Shown here piece by piece: positions 8,406 through 17,830 of a stretch of DNA of 64,000 nt (within the stretch, counting starts at the first letter, position 1; every line of letters begins with the position of its first letter). Made by a program: the position numbers and the translations under genes. The notes under the pieces are model-generated. The model was given only the letters and a program-made list of their open reading frames with translations. It made no database searches and had not been told where the DNA came from. Source of the stretch: Pseudoalteromonas luteoviolacea DSM 6061 (GTDB lineage: Bacteria > Pseudomonadota > Gammaproteobacteria > Enterobacterales > Alteromonadaceae); the NCBI RefSeq assembly GCF_001625655.1, contig NZ_AUYB01000122.1:17205-81204 (forward strand), written 5' to 3'.

Positions 8406-8930
8406 TTAATCAAACGCAGCTTCAATGGTGATCATATCTATGCCACGCACTTGCATGGCGTCTACAGCCAGAGCGTGAGTAATTGGATCGGTCGTACAGG
8501 TGCACTCTTCTATTACCTTCGGACGATATTTTGCAGCGGCCGGTGATAAGGCTGTGTGAATTACACAATTGTGGGTCATCATCCCTGTAATAAGTATTTC
8601 TTCTATATCAAGCTCTTGAAGTAAAGAATCTAAATTTGTTTTTTCAAAACAATCTGCATGACGTTTCAAGATCACTGGGGCATTTGGTGCGGCGGCCATT
8701 ATCTCCTGATGAATTTCAGCTCCGTAGGTGTCATCATAAAAGAATAGTCCGTCACCAAATTCAGGTGAAACAACGTGCTGGACATGAATAATAGGAATTT
8801 GCCTGCTCTGAGCAATGGCCATTGCATCAAGGTTTTTTTTCATCGTAACTTCAGCTTGATGCAAAGGGTATGCTCCACCAGCAAAGTAGTCATTTTGAAT
8901 GTCAATTACGATAAGTGCTTTTTTAATCAT
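8406..8930 (-). CDS. isochorismatase family cysteine hydrolase
   Basis: A 174-residue cytosolic hydrolase. The catalytic triad is visible: D10 in ALIVIDIQNDYF, K89 in VILKRHADCF and C122 in GMMTHNCV. The T-H-N-C-V form is seen in many nicotinamidase/isochorismatase-like amidases rather than true isochorismatases, and no enterobactin-type genes are near. The substrate is therefore unknown, probably an amide. It is divergent from the GlxA-type regulator at 9031 with a 100-base shared promoter region, an arrangement that usually means the regulator controls it. Confidence 0.85.
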   Translation of the reverse strand: MIKKALIVIDIQNDYFAGGAYPLHQAEVTMKKNLDAMAIAQSRQIPIIHVQHVVSPEFGDGLFFYDDTYGAEIHQEIMAAAPNAPVILKRHADCFEKTNLDSLLQELDIEEILITGMMTHNCVIHTALSPAAAKYRPKVIEECTCTTDPITHALAVDAMQVRGIDMITIEAAFD

Positions 8931-9030
8931 TGTATTTTTCCTCTAAAATTTTCTTGTCTTAAAGAACACAGATATTTTGCCGACTTTGATTTAGATTAAG
9001 CAGTGTCTAAAATGACAGTTAACACTCCAA

Positions 9031-9966
9031 TTGCGTCAATTTTACAATGAAAAAATCCACCTAACCTTGATTAATTACCCATCAGCCAGTAAAGCGGCAG
9101 TTTACGGTTTTACTGAAATAATTGAGGTCACAAACTCTGTATGCGAAAACTTGGGTATTTCGACTTTGTTCTCCGTTTACGCTTGCAAAATAGAGGAATT
9201 GAATAGCGCAATTGAAACGCAAGTGGTTATACTGCCGCCAAGTACGAGCGATGAGTTTTATACTAAAAAATGCCAGGACTTGAATGATTATTTGAAGGCG
9301 ATGCAAAGCAAAGGCGCAACCTTAGCGTCTGCTTGTGTTGGATCGTTTATATTAGCTCACGGTGGCTTTTTAGATGATAAGTTTTGTACAATACATTGGC
9401 GACTAGCACAGCAGTTTACTGAGTGTTTTCCTAGGGCCAAGCTCAATACCAATGCAATAATCATTAATGAGGGCAATGTTATCACTGCGGGTGGCCGCAT
9501 GGCATGGTTAGACCTAGCCGTAGAGATCATTTCATTCTCTTGCCCGCCCACCGTAGTGTCTACTTTATCTAAGGAAATGGTTATTGATATTGGGCACAGA
9601 GAGCAAAAATTTTATCGGCAATTTATACCAAAGTGCGATCATGGCGATGAAATGATTTTATGTGTTCAAAAGCACCTTGGTGAGCATTATTCAAAACCAA
9701 CGATGATCCCTGTGCTGGCAGAGCAGTTTTATGTAAGCGCTAGAACTTTGCAAAGACGATTTCAACATGCTGTGGGAATGAGTGTGATTGAATACATTCA
9801 AAAGATCAGGTTGCACAATGCATGTCAGTATCTTGAACTGAGCAAAAAGAGTGTTGAGGAGATAGCGTATGCCGTGGGTTATCAAAACGTTGGTGCCTTG
9901 AGAAAGCTATTTTATCGTGAGTATGGACTATCACCCACAGACTATCGCAAGCGGTTTACTGCTTAA
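9031..9966 (+). CDS. GlxA family AraC-type transcriptional regulator
   Basis: A 311-residue regulator in two parts. Residues about 10-190 form a DJ-1/PfpI-like class I glutamine amidotransferase fold (ASACVGSFILAHGGFLDD with a nucleophile-elbow cysteine; NVITAGGRMAWLDLAVEI). Residues about 210-310 carry two AraC helix-turn-helix motifs (VLAEQFYVSARTLQRRFQ and VEEIAYAVGYQNVGALRKLF). The only in-frame upstream start is TTG at 9031, with no clear ribosome-binding site; an upstream TGA at 9013 limits it. The exact start is uncertain and the weak start may keep levels low. It probably regulates the divergent hydrolase at 8406. Confidence 0.82.
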   Translation: MRQFYNEKIHLTLINYPSASKAAVYGFTEIIEVTNSVCENLGISTLFSVYACKIEELNSAIETQVVILPPSTSDEFYTKKCQDLNDYLKAMQSKGATLASACVGSFILAHGGFLDDKFCTIHWRLAQQFTECFPRAKLNTNAIIINEGNVITAGGRMAWLDLAVEIISFSCPPTVVSTLSKEMVIDIGHREQKFYRQFIPKCDHGDEMILCVQKHLGEHYSKPTMIPVLAEQFYVSARTLQRRFQHAVGMSVIEYIQKIRLHNACQYLELSKKSVEEIAYAVGYQNVGALRKLFYREYGLSPTDYRKRFTA

Positions 9967-10293
9967 AAAGTGGCTGGGTATTTGAGAGGTCCTTGATAAA
10001 TTTTTGTCAAAAATTGAGATTATTTAGCGCCAATGCAAATTTATATCCAAAGGTGTTATCAATCATAGTGTGTTTCTCAACAATCAGGCTCAACGCGTTT
10101 GTGTAACGCGGGCTTTGTGGCTCTATTATTAAATTTTTAAAAGACCTTATGAGTCGAGGGTTACAACGCTTGTTGCTTATATATCTTGTAAATTCGGTTA
10201 TTGTTTAAAAAACAACTTGTTTAATTATTGCTCTTTTGTTAATTTTTTATTGCTTTATTTTAAGGCAAAAACTCATTAAACAAGGAATTAATC
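9967..10293. other. AT-rich spacer upstream of the RiPP-like gene
   Basis: About 330 bases without a gene. The last 100 bases are very AT-rich, presumably containing the promoter of the peptide gene at 10294, and end with AAGGAATT as its ribosome-binding site. Confidence 0.45.
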
Positions 10294-10503
10294 ATGCAAT
10301 TAAAGTTAAATAAGAAGAAAATCAAGTCTCTTTCACGCACCAATACAGTATCTGCTGAAGCAACACCTAGAGTTGCTGGCGGTTGGGCTCCACACACGAA
10401 GAATATGTTTTGTCAAGAGCATTCATTTGGTCCGTTCTACTGCAATACCAATGAATCTGAATGCATTGAAAAGACACGTGAAATACATACTTGTGCTTGC
10501 TAA
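10294..10503 (+). CDS. RiPP-like precursor peptide with GG leader and five-Cys core
   Basis: A 69-residue peptide. Residues 1-30 form a charged leader, MQLKLNKKKIKSLS then a polar stretch, ending TPRVAGG. The double glycine (29-30) is the type of site cut by C39 peptidase/ABC exporters. The 39-residue core holds cysteines at 40, 50, 57, 67 and 69 with T/S residues, so lanthionine, thioether or disulfide cross-links are possible. The leader pattern L-x-L-N-K-K-x-I-x-x-L recalls class I lanthipeptide leaders. The peptide at 35481 and the relic at 24844 share it. No LanB/LanC, radical SAM or peptidase-transporter gene is in the window, so it is an orphan precursor whose enzymes, if any, lie elsewhere. 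AAGGAATT precedes the ATG. Confidence 0.65.
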   Translation: MQLKLNKKKIKSLSRTNTVSAEATPRVAGGWAPHTKNMFCQEHSFGPFYCNTNESECIEKTREIHTCAC

Positions 10504-10516
10504 TTAAGTTAATATA

Positions 10517-10545
10517 GGCCAAGTGCAGTTTAACTTGGCCTTCGT
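10517..10545 (+). terminator. terminator of the peptide gene
   Basis: GGCCAAGT (10517-10524) pairs perfectly with ACTTGGCC (10533-10540), followed by TTCGT. It lies 14 bases after the peptide stop and also faces the convergent diguanylate cyclase. Confidence 0.65.
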
Positions 10546-10562
10546 ATTACCAAATTATACGA

Positions 10563-11666
10563 CTAAGTTTGCACGGATAACTGAAAGGTCGCTACGCAAT
10601 TTCTTCCCTGATCTTTGGCAAGGTAGAGCGCTTCATCTGCTTGGTCAAATAAGTCGGTTAGCTGTTGCTTTGGATTATTGAGTTGGGTAACACCGAAGCT
10701 AGCACTGCAATTAATACACACGCCACCATAACAAATAGGTGTTAAGGCGATTTGCTCTCTTAGCTTGTTCAAAATGCTAGTGGCTTGTTGAAGATTGACA
10801 TTGGGCAAAATAATCGCAAACTCTTCTCCTCCGTACCTTGCTATCAAGTCGCTCTCGCGTAAATTATTTGCCAGTAATTTTGCGATGATCTTCAGCGATG
10901 TGTCGCCATGGCTGTGACCGTATTTGTCATTCACACTTTTAAAGTGATCAATATCGAGCAGGGCGATACACAAGGGGTCTTGATGGCGCTTTGCATATGC
11001 TAGCACGCGGTTTCCTTCATTGAGTAATTTGGTTCTATTTGCGAGCCCTGTTAAAGGGTCCTCTGTAGCGAGCTGTCTCAACCTGCTTTCATATTTGTTG
11101 CGGTCGTTATCAAATGTGATCGCCAATACAATCAAAACCAGCATGGCAAGTAACTCAGAGCCAATTTGTAAAATGCTCTGATAGTTACTATTAAAGGCAA
11201 TAAATGGTGTCGTTGGCTGATGATATTGAACATAAAAATAACAACTGCAGCATAAAAAGGATAGGACGACTTTGGTTCGTTTACGGTGATCTTCAAGTAA
11301 TAACCATGGAAGTGGAAGAAGTGTGAAAAATGTACTTTGCACGCCGAGATTTTTACCGACCACCCAATTTGCATGGATAAAAATATATCCAATGATGCTG
11401 AGTAAAAGCACTATTCTACCTATGTAGTAGAGCCTTTTGTGTTGTAAATAAACAGCAGTTAGGCATATGGATAACAGTCCTACATTCATTAATGCAGTGA
11501 TGAGTGAGTGCGATAACATGCCAAATAAAACGATATTAATACACGCAATAATTGAAGCCACATAGGCAAGCGTGTTAGTTATGCGAACTTTGTGTATGTT
11601 GGCTTCGTCACTATTACAACCAATGCTGATGGCGTTATAGGATAGGGTTTGGAGCGAACTAAACAT
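10563..11666 (-). CDS. membrane diguanylate cyclase (GGDEF)
   Basis: A 367-residue protein counted from the ATG at 11666, which has a GAGGT site; an in-frame upstream extension to 11813 lacks one and looks unreal. Residues about 30-185 hold five or six hydrophobic helices. A GGDEF domain follows: DPLTGLANR (about 203), LDIDHFKSVNDKYGHSHGD (about 237) and the active-site loop RYGGEEF (GGEEF at 279-283). The RxxD inhibitory site is intact (RESD, 270-273), five residues before the active loop, so product feedback by c-di-GMP is expected. No EAL domain is present. It makes c-di-GMP from two GTP at the inner membrane; the signal sensed by the membrane part is unknown. Confidence 0.88.
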   Translation of the reverse strand: MFSSLQTLSYNAISIGCNSDEANIHKVRITNTLAYVASIIACINIVLFGMLSHSLITALMNVGLLSICLTAVYLQHKRLYYIGRIVLLLSIIGYIFIHANWVVGKNLGVQSTFFTLLPLPWLLLEDHRKRTKVVLSFLCCSCYFYVQYHQPTTPFIAFNSNYQSILQIGSELLAMLVLIVLAITFDNDRNKYESRLRQLATEDPLTGLANRTKLLNEGNRVLAYAKRHQDPLCIALLDIDHFKSVNDKYGHSHGDTSLKIIAKLLANNLRESDLIARYGGEEFAIILPNVNLQQATSILNKLREQIALTPICYGGVCINCSASFGVTQLNNPKQQLTDLFDQADEALYLAKDQGRNCVATFQLSVQT

Positions 11667-12045
11667 AGGATACCTCACGAACGCTATCTCTTCAGTATAG
11701 AGGAAATTTTGAACAGAGGTGCAATGTTGATAACTTCGCATTATTTTGATGTCGTAATAAGTTCGCTGTGCACAGGGGTAAGTTGGGCTGTAACATACGC
11801 TGGTTTTCAACAATGAGTAGACTTTTTTCGACTGTAGTAACTAAAGTGGCTTTAAGCACCAAAGTTGCAACAAAAGACGGCGAATATCTCCACTTAGTGA
11901 TGAGTTATTTGACTGAAAAAACAAGTTAATGTGTTTTAGAATAAAATTTTTGTGTAAAATGTCGCCACTTTTTATTGGCTCCTTACTGTTGTTTTATAGT
12001 TGGGATAAATCAACCATAGTTAGCACTAATTAGTGAAAAAATAAG
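11667..12045. other. divergent promoter region
   Basis: About 380 bases between the divergent cyclase and lipoprotein genes. Apart from the unlikely N-terminal extension of the cyclase frame I see no gene. AT-rich stretches near 11930-12030 probably carry the lipoprotein promoter. Confidence 0.4.
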
Positions 12046-13836
12046 ATGAAACAGACTTTAGCAAATGCTTTTTTGATAGTACTTATCTCGATATTTATGG
12101 TCGGTTGTCAAACCACAACGATTCACAATACAAGAATCAATGACAATCAGCCGCTTAAAGCCGGGCATGGCGTAGTTGCGCTAGAACTTGTTAATAATAC
12201 GGACCGTCTAGCTGGCTACCATAAGAATTGGGGTGAAGTTATCATCATTCGAATTGACAATGAGGAAGAGCGTAAGCAAGCAGCAATTCAAAAAGCAAAG
12301 GACAAGGCAAAAAAGAACGGGAAGAAATTTGACCCAGAAAAAGTTGAATGGGAACACGACTACTATAGCTTGCGTGCGAATTCAAAAGGCACGGTAGACA
12401 GTCAAGTTTTTGTCGGCACTATGCCAGAGGGTGATTATATTATTTCTGTGTTGTATAGCTTCTATAGTGATGGGAATGTATCGTCTTGGATAAACATGCC
12501 CGTTTTCCAATCGGCAGGCGTTTTCAATGTTAAAAATACACAGTTAACAAACTTAGGCACCTTGGTATTTCAGCCACTGCTAAATACCAAAAAAGCTTCG
12601 TTTTGGAGTACCTCCACTGAGCAACGAGCTTATGTGACACGGTTAGAAGAAAGCACAGATCTTGCGCCTTTTGTGAACCACCACTATCAAAACCTATATA
12701 GCTCACTTGATTTATCTACTGTCAATTCGTGGAAAGCCGACCCACTATCTAAATTAAGAAGCCAGTTAGGTTTATTATCTAGAAAAAATGCTTATGGTGA
12801 TAAGGCTATATCAATTCAAGGTAGTGACAACAACATGCTTGCTGCTCGATTTGGACAACTTCACTTGATAGACTCACAAGGCAATTTGATAACAGAAACT
12901 CTGCCAACAGCGTCCCAAATAACGGCAAGTACCCAATATAAAGATACGTTACTGGTAGGCAGTGAACGTGGACTACTATTTACCCAATCACTAGCAGGGC
13001 AATGGCAACAGCACCAACCTATTTCAGCGACAGAAGCTTTTGTTTGGTTAGGAAGTAACGGCAACTTTGGATATGCCTTGTCAAGTTCTGAAAAGCAGCA
13101 TACTTTGTATCGATTTGCTGAAATAGATAAAGGGTGGCAAAAAATTGGTTCGTTTAAAAAGAAAGACGGCAACAACTGGCTAGTTCAAAATGGCGGACTG
13201 TTTGTTTTCTTTGATGAGACGGGTCAACCCAAAGTGATAAATGACAATAAATTGCTGACCTACAATGAGGCATCTGGGCAGTGGAAGTCTTCTAAGTATC
13301 AAAGCTTTAAGAAGTTTTCTCAACTTAAAAGTGGTGAGCTGATTGCGCTGGAAGTGAGTCAATGGGATGGTTATGGAGATCAAGTTGTTTCGATGGATTA
13401 TGGTAAAACTTGGCACACTGTAGACCGCTCTTTAAGCCTGCTAGGAGATCGTAAAACAGATGCGAGTTTGCCAGCTCTGATCCCGGGTAGCAGAGTGATT
13501 TCTGTTGGTCGTATAAAAGAAAATAAGAAGAAGGGTAAGAAGAAGCTTAGAATCATCTCGGCACCTCTGAACAAACAAGGTAAGAATTTTACCTGGCAAG
13601 CTCATGGTGAGGTCAAGCCAAACTGTACTGCGTTACTACCAGAATTAACACAAATAGAAACTTTGTTTTTCTTGTGTGACCAAGGGCAAGTAGTTAAAAC
13701 GAGTGACTATGGAGTAACTTGGTCGTCAGCTGTAGACATCGATATTGCTAGGATGCAAAGTCAGTACGAAGCGTTTCTTGACGCACGTGAAACTGATTTA
13801 GCTAAAAACGCAGAGGACAAAAGCACCACTAACTGA
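12046..13836 (+). CDS. Asp-box (BNR) repeat lipoprotein of unknown function
   Basis: A 596-residue lipoprotein: an N-terminal hydrophobic segment followed by the lipobox MVGC (C21). Residues 35-180 form an N-terminal beta domain interrupted by a lysine-rich insertion (about 76-98). The rest looks like a beta-propeller, with two Asp-box motifs visible: SMDYGKTW near residue 449 and TSDYGVTW near 552, as in BNR/sortilin-type propellers. Another lysine cluster (KENKKKGKKK) sits near 490. It is monocistronic and followed by a hairpin. Lipidation and a propeller fold are supported; the ligand or partner is unknown. Confidence 0.65.
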   Translation: MKQTLANAFLIVLISIFMVGCQTTTIHNTRINDNQPLKAGHGVVALELVNNTDRLAGYHKNWGEVIIIRIDNEEERKQAAIQKAKDKAKKNGKKFDPEKVEWEHDYYSLRANSKGTVDSQVFVGTMPEGDYIISVLYSFYSDGNVSSWINMPVFQSAGVFNVKNTQLTNLGTLVFQPLLNTKKASFWSTSTEQRAYVTRLEESTDLAPFVNHHYQNLYSSLDLSTVNSWKADPLSKLRSQLGLLSRKNAYGDKAISIQGSDNNMLAARFGQLHLIDSQGNLITETLPTASQITASTQYKDTLLVGSERGLLFTQSLAGQWQQHQPISATEAFVWLGSNGNFGYALSSSEKQHTLYRFAEIDKGWQKIGSFKKKDGNNWLVQNGGLFVFFDETGQPKVINDNKLLTYNEASGQWKSSKYQSFKKFSQLKSGELIALEVSQWDGYGDQVVSMDYGKTWHTVDRSLSLLGDRKTDASLPALIPGSRVISVGRIKENKKKGKKKLRIISAPLNKQGKNFTWQAHGEVKPNCTALLPELTQIETLFFLCDQGQVVKTSDYGVTWSSAVDIDIARMQSQYEAFLDARETDLAKNAEDKSTTN

Positions 13837-13851
13837 CGCTACTACTGCTTA

Positions 13852-13872
13852 GGAGCCCAGTGATTTGGGCTC
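13852..13872 (+). terminator. hairpin after the lipoprotein gene
   Basis: GGAGCCCA (13852-13859) pairs with TGGGCTCC (13865-13872) around a 5-nt loop, 15 bases after the stop. No T-run follows directly, so termination may be inefficient. Confidence 0.5.
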
Positions 13873-13930
13873 CATGATGTCCTCTTTAAGCGTTCAGGCC
13901 ATTACGTGTTGCTTGCTTGATTGTTGGGGT

Positions 13931-14389
13931 TCAACACACTTGCTTCATTTGAAGTTGCGGTCTTTTCTCTATCACTTTTCTAAGTGTTTCGCTTTGTTCG
14001 TCTTCGATTTCTACGTGTAAAACCAAAGGGTGTTTCTCACCCAGAGTGGTTTCTCGGCAAAGTGCATAATACCTCACTAAATCTGAGCCGAGCATACCGC
14101 TCACCCAAACACTAAACATAGCTAAAACTACAGTCGCGACAATGATAGCGGTCGCTGGAATAGCTCCCGTGTTGAGCGCTGTGTATGCGCCACCTGCCAA
14201 GATAATTAAAAACAGGCATTCAGATTTAATTATTTTGACGACATGGTTAGTTAAAAAATCGTGCAAAGGATGTGTGTTGCTATCGCATATGGCACTGATA
14301 TCTTCGTTATCGACCTTGAGGTCTACAAGTTCATCTTGAGCATCACGAAAAGCATCGTAATCGTGACCTTTAATTACGTAATGATTCAT
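13931..14389 (-). CDS. small two-helix membrane protein
   Basis: A 152-residue protein from the ATG at 14389, chosen over the one at 14419 because a strong GGAGGTGG lies immediately upstream of it. The N-terminal 60 residues (YVIKGHDYDAFRDAQDEL then an acidic segment) look like a cytosolic domain such as those in DUF1269/general-stress membrane proteins. Two transmembrane helices follow at about 68-86 and 92-112 (with a GGAYTALNTG turn), then an acidic tail. No exact family is recognised and no operon partner is present. Confidence 0.55.
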   Translation of the reverse strand: MNHYVIKGHDYDAFRDAQDELVDLKVDNEDISAICDSNTHPLHDFLTNHVVKIIKSECLFLIILAGGAYTALNTGAIPATAIIVATVVLAMFSVWVSGMLGSDLVRYYALCRETTLGEKHPLVLHVEIEDEQSETLRKVIEKRPQLQMKQVC

Positions 14390-14564
14390 ACCACCTCCAA
14401 CTTGCTGGATATTCCTCATATACGCTTGGAGTAGCTCAATAGTTCATTTAATGTTCAATAAAAGGTGGCTTGAGAATACAAAGTGTCTGTAATGTGTTTA
14501 TGGGAAAGCGCCGCTTTATTCAAGAGATGGAGGTGCGTCATTTTAACTACGCACCCCGCTGTAG

Positions 14565-16640
14565 TTACAGTGTTTTTAGATATTCAATCAGGGCCATTTT
14601 TTCTTCATGACTGAACTTTTTCCCAATTTTGCCTGGAGTGTCAGGGTTATCCGTAAAGGCATGTCCAGTATTAAAGTTGCCAGCTTGGCGAGTATCAAGG
14701 ATAAAAAATCCACCTTGATAATCTTCCGTTTGATTTGCTGGTAGTGCATTTACGTTAACGTTCATTTGCGCAACATGCTTGCTCTGAGTGATCCCCACAT
14801 TGATGGGATCAAATTCTAAACCACCCAATTCAACAAAAGTTGGCCTGTCAGTAGGTTCTGAAAGCAAACTATAAAGGTTTGGAACAGATCCATTGTGGAG
14901 ATAAGGTGCTGTTGCCCAAATCCCGTTCAGTGGGCGAGCTTTGTAACCTGCGTTACTTCTCAAGCAATTTGGTCGACTACCTTCTAACTCAGTTTGAGCC
15001 GAATTAGTGATGTAATTCTGCTCAAACCACTGGTCATTGGTTTGCTGAACCACAGCGCCCAGTGCCAGTGCAAAATTATTGGCTGCACTGTCTTGTACAT
15101 TGACAAATTGTAGAGGAGATTGCATTTCCTCTGTTTTTTGTAATGGGTCTATTTCGACGCAAAGATCGGTATTTAAGCCGAGCTCTTTAGTATTGACCGT
15201 GCGTTTGGCTAAAACTTCAGATTGGGCTGGATCAGTCCCAATTTTGTCAACTTTTACCATCGTAAGATGTAAATACTTCTTATCTGTTTGCTTAATATGG
15301 CCATCGTTTTCATAGCTAATGTGATACCAGTGATTACTCCAAAAATCGGGGCTGTCCATTGGTGGTAAGTGGCAGCTTTGACAGTTGTTTTCGTACAGCT
15401 TTTTCCCTTTGGCGGCTAGAGTTGTATTTATATTCGGTAGGCTGCTCGGCCATTTTGGGGCTTTAAGTCCGCTAATGTTTCCGAGCTGGCCTGCTTGGTA
15501 ATTTTCAAGTGGGTATTCACCAGCTAACCAATGCTCGATCTCATAGAGGGTTTTCATTGGAATTGAGCTAGAAAATGTGGCGGGCTGGTCCAATAATGTT
15601 TTGGGTATTTTCATATCTACAAATGCAGCAACACCCAGAGCTTCACCTGAGTTACGAACAAGTGGCTGCATAATAGAGCCGTCGTATTGCACCCAATCAA
15701 ACCACGAGGTAGTCCAAATATGTGGATAGTTAACGGGGGCTTCAATTGGGTTGTAGTTTTCAGGGCGGTCCATATTGTCAGCAAAAACTTTGTTGCCGAT
15801 GCGGTTTAGTGCATCAAGACGTGTAAAACCTTCAGTCACGTTGATGGTGTCTTGCCCTTTTGCCAGTTTTGTTACTGTTTCTTGTAACGCACTTTTGAGT
15901 TTAGCTTTACTAACAACATTATAATTGCTGCCCAGCACCTTACGTGCGAAGCGCTCAAACCGACCGTCAAAAGGAGCCAGCTTACTCGACAGTACTGTTT
16001 GGCCTATAGCGGCACCTAAAGACTTTGTTAGTAGGCCTAGGTCAGTCATGGCCGGACCACCATCAACTATGTAGCGTGTATTTTGATAAGTGAACTGCCC
16101 GGTGTGGCATGCTGTACAAGTAAAGCCCACTGCCGTTGCTCTGCGATCTAAACCAGGCATGTGGATACTTGCTGTTTTTGCTAACCCTAATGGGAGCTGT
16201 TGTTTTTCGGAGTAATTAACACTAGAGTCTAAGTTCTGATCTACGTCATTTAAATTAATAAAACCTATACGGTAAATGTACTCAGACAAAAAAGCTTTTT
16301 CTTGGCCGAAGAATATAAACCAAGGCATATTTTTTGGGGCTTCTAGCGCATCAAGCCATTCATAAGGAATCGGTAACGTCGCAGTACCTTGTGATGCATG
16401 ATATGGCCACTGGTGATCATATTGTTGCTCTTTAGATAACCAACCATTTTGATTAATAAACTCAGTTTTGAGATGCTGATACTCAGGTAGTTCTGGCGGG
16501 GTCAGGCCGTATTTTAGTTCGCTGAGCGCTGTCAAAGTGCGAAATACAAATGCAGCGATCGCGATGACAATGAGTATGGATAGAATCCATGGCCACTTTT
16601 TTAGTAGCCATCCAAGGACAATTGGGTAATTACGTGACAT
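14565..16640 (-). CDS. RoxA-like di-heme cytochrome c peroxidase family protein
   Basis: A 691-residue protein anchored by an N-terminal helix (about 18-34) with the rest in the periplasm. It binds two c-type hemes: CTACH at 175-179 and CQSCH at 420-424. Family landmarks are MPGLDRRATAVGFTCTACH, YPHIWTTSWFDWVQYDGS (about 305-322), PLVRNSGEALGV (about 326) and NGIWATAPYLHNGSVPNLY near 580. Length, heme spacing and these motifs resemble the di-heme peroxidase/rubber oxygenase (RoxA) superfamily. Whether it cleaves a polyisoprenoid, reduces peroxide or does something else cannot be read from sequence. It is monocistronic. Confidence 0.75.
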   Translation of the reverse strand: MSRNYPIVLGWLLKKWPWILSILIVIAIAAFVFRTLTALSELKYGLTPPELPEYQHLKTEFINQNGWLSKEQQYDHQWPYHASQGTATLPIPYEWLDALEAPKNMPWFIFFGQEKAFLSEYIYRIGFINLNDVDQNLDSSVNYSEKQQLPLGLAKTASIHMPGLDRRATAVGFTCTACHTGQFTYQNTRYIVDGGPAMTDLGLLTKSLGAAIGQTVLSSKLAPFDGRFERFARKVLGSNYNVVSKAKLKSALQETVTKLAKGQDTINVTEGFTRLDALNRIGNKVFADNMDRPENYNPIEAPVNYPHIWTTSWFDWVQYDGSIMQPLVRNSGEALGVAAFVDMKIPKTLLDQPATFSSSIPMKTLYEIEHWLAGEYPLENYQAGQLGNISGLKAPKWPSSLPNINTTLAAKGKKLYENNCQSCHLPPMDSPDFWSNHWYHISYENDGHIKQTDKKYLHLTMVKVDKIGTDPAQSEVLAKRTVNTKELGLNTDLCVEIDPLQKTEEMQSPLQFVNVQDSAANNFALALGAVVQQTNDQWFEQNYITNSAQTELEGSRPNCLRSNAGYKARPLNGIWATAPYLHNGSVPNLYSLLSEPTDRPTFVELGGLEFDPINVGITQSKHVAQMNVNVNALPANQTEDYQGGFFILDTRQAGNFNTGHAFTDNPDTPGKIGKKFSHEEKMALIEYLKTL

Positions 16641-16945
16641 AAAATTCTCTGACGGTTTTAGTGTTAATTAACATTTTCGCATACTTAATTAACGCTAAAA
16701 ATTACAAGTGATTACACTGCTGTTATATCAATAGAAGTACCGATGAATAGTGGTTTCAATGCTGTGTTAGTTTTATGGTCTGAGTTTGGAGGGCTTTAGT
16801 CTCAGCAAGGTCATTTCGTACGTAATGCAGCAGTTAGTTACTTAATCAGGTGGGCTATTTTGCAATAATTAATAAAAACTTAGCATGAAAATCATTTTAT
16901 TAACTAAGATTAGTTCTTAAGTGTTAATTTATGATGGGAAGTGCT
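16641..16945. other. divergent promoter region
   Basis: About 305 bases between the divergent cytochrome and MscS genes. There is no ORF with a ribosome-binding site. TTAATTAAC-type AT-rich motifs occur twice near 16665-16695; no operator is assigned. Confidence 0.4.
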
Positions 16946-17779
16946 ATGGAAATTGCAGATATAGATGTGCAAAAAATTGTTGATTTAATTACAGTTCATG
17001 CGGTTGAGTTCGCGCCTAAGTTCGCGCTTGCGATTATTACCTTAATTGTAGGCTTATGGTTGATATCCCTAGTTGGAAAAGCAATTGATTATTTGCTGGA
17101 AAAGCGTGATTTCAACGTATCGCTAAGAAAGTGGCTAAGTAGCGTAGCAACAGTGCTGCTAAAAGCATGTTTGTTTATTTCTGTGATATCAATGCTCGGA
17201 GTCAAAACAACATCATTTATTGCCATTCTCGGTGCTGCGGGTTTAGCAGTTGGGTTGGCGTTACAGGGGAGCTTATCAAACTTTGCTGGTGGGGTTTTGA
17301 TATTAATTTTCAAACCGTTTCAAGTTGGAGACTACATCGTTGCACAAGGTGAGGAAGGTGTTGTCGAGGCCATTGATGTATTCTGTACGTTTTTAACAAC
17401 CTTAGATAATCGTCGGATTATTTTACCGAACGGTCCTTTGGCGAGTGAAAAAGTGAATAATGTGACGCATGAGCAAATTCGTCGTGTGGACTTGGCTGTG
17501 GGTATTAGTTACAACAATAGTGTGGATGAAGCAGAGAAAGCGTTATTGGAGATGGCTAAAAACGACAGTCGCATCTTGCAAGAGCCGTCTCCTTTTGTCG
17601 GTGTTGTTGGTTACGGCGATAATTCAATTGATCTTACGGTATGGGTTTGGTGTAAAACTGACGACTACTGGGATGTGTACTTTGATACTAACCGAGCAAT
17701 TAAGCCTGCGCTAGATAGCGCCAATGTTGCGATTCCTTTCCCTCAACGAGACGTACATATTATTGATAAAAGTGCATAA
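16946..17779 (+). CDS. mscS: small-conductance mechanosensitive channel MscS
   Basis: A 277-residue inner-membrane channel from the ATG at 16946 (GGAAG just upstream; an in-frame ATG at 16931 is less well placed). TM1 is at about 25-47, TM2 at about 68-88, and the pore helix TM3 carries the conserved GAAGLAVGLALQGSLSNFAGG. It is followed by KPFQVGDYI and the beta-domain sequence RRIILPNGPL. Length and TM3 are close to E. coli MscS (286 residues). It forms heptamers that open under membrane tension to release solutes during hypo-osmotic shock. It is monocistronic. Confidence 0.92.
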   Translation: MEIADIDVQKIVDLITVHAVEFAPKFALAIITLIVGLWLISLVGKAIDYLLEKRDFNVSLRKWLSSVATVLLKACLFISVISMLGVKTTSFIAILGAAGLAVGLALQGSLSNFAGGVLILIFKPFQVGDYIVAQGEEGVVEAIDVFCTFLTTLDNRRIILPNGPLASEKVNNVTHEQIRRVDLAVGISYNNSVDEAEKALLEMAKNDSRILQEPSPFVGVVGYGDNSIDLTVWVWCKTDDYWDVYFDTNRAIKPALDSANVAIPFPQRDVHIIDKSA

Positions 17780-17794
17780 ACTTTGTATTTATTT

Positions 17795-17819
17795 GTGGGA
17801 GCTTATAAACAGCTCCCAC
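17795..17819. terminator. bidirectional terminator between convergent genes
   Basis: GTGGGAGCT (17795-17803) pairs perfectly with AGCTCCCAC (17811-17819) around 7 bases. It lies between the ends of mscS and the barrel gene at 17831. T-runs are weak on both sides. Confidence 0.6.
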
Positions 17820-17830
17820 CTGTACCAACT

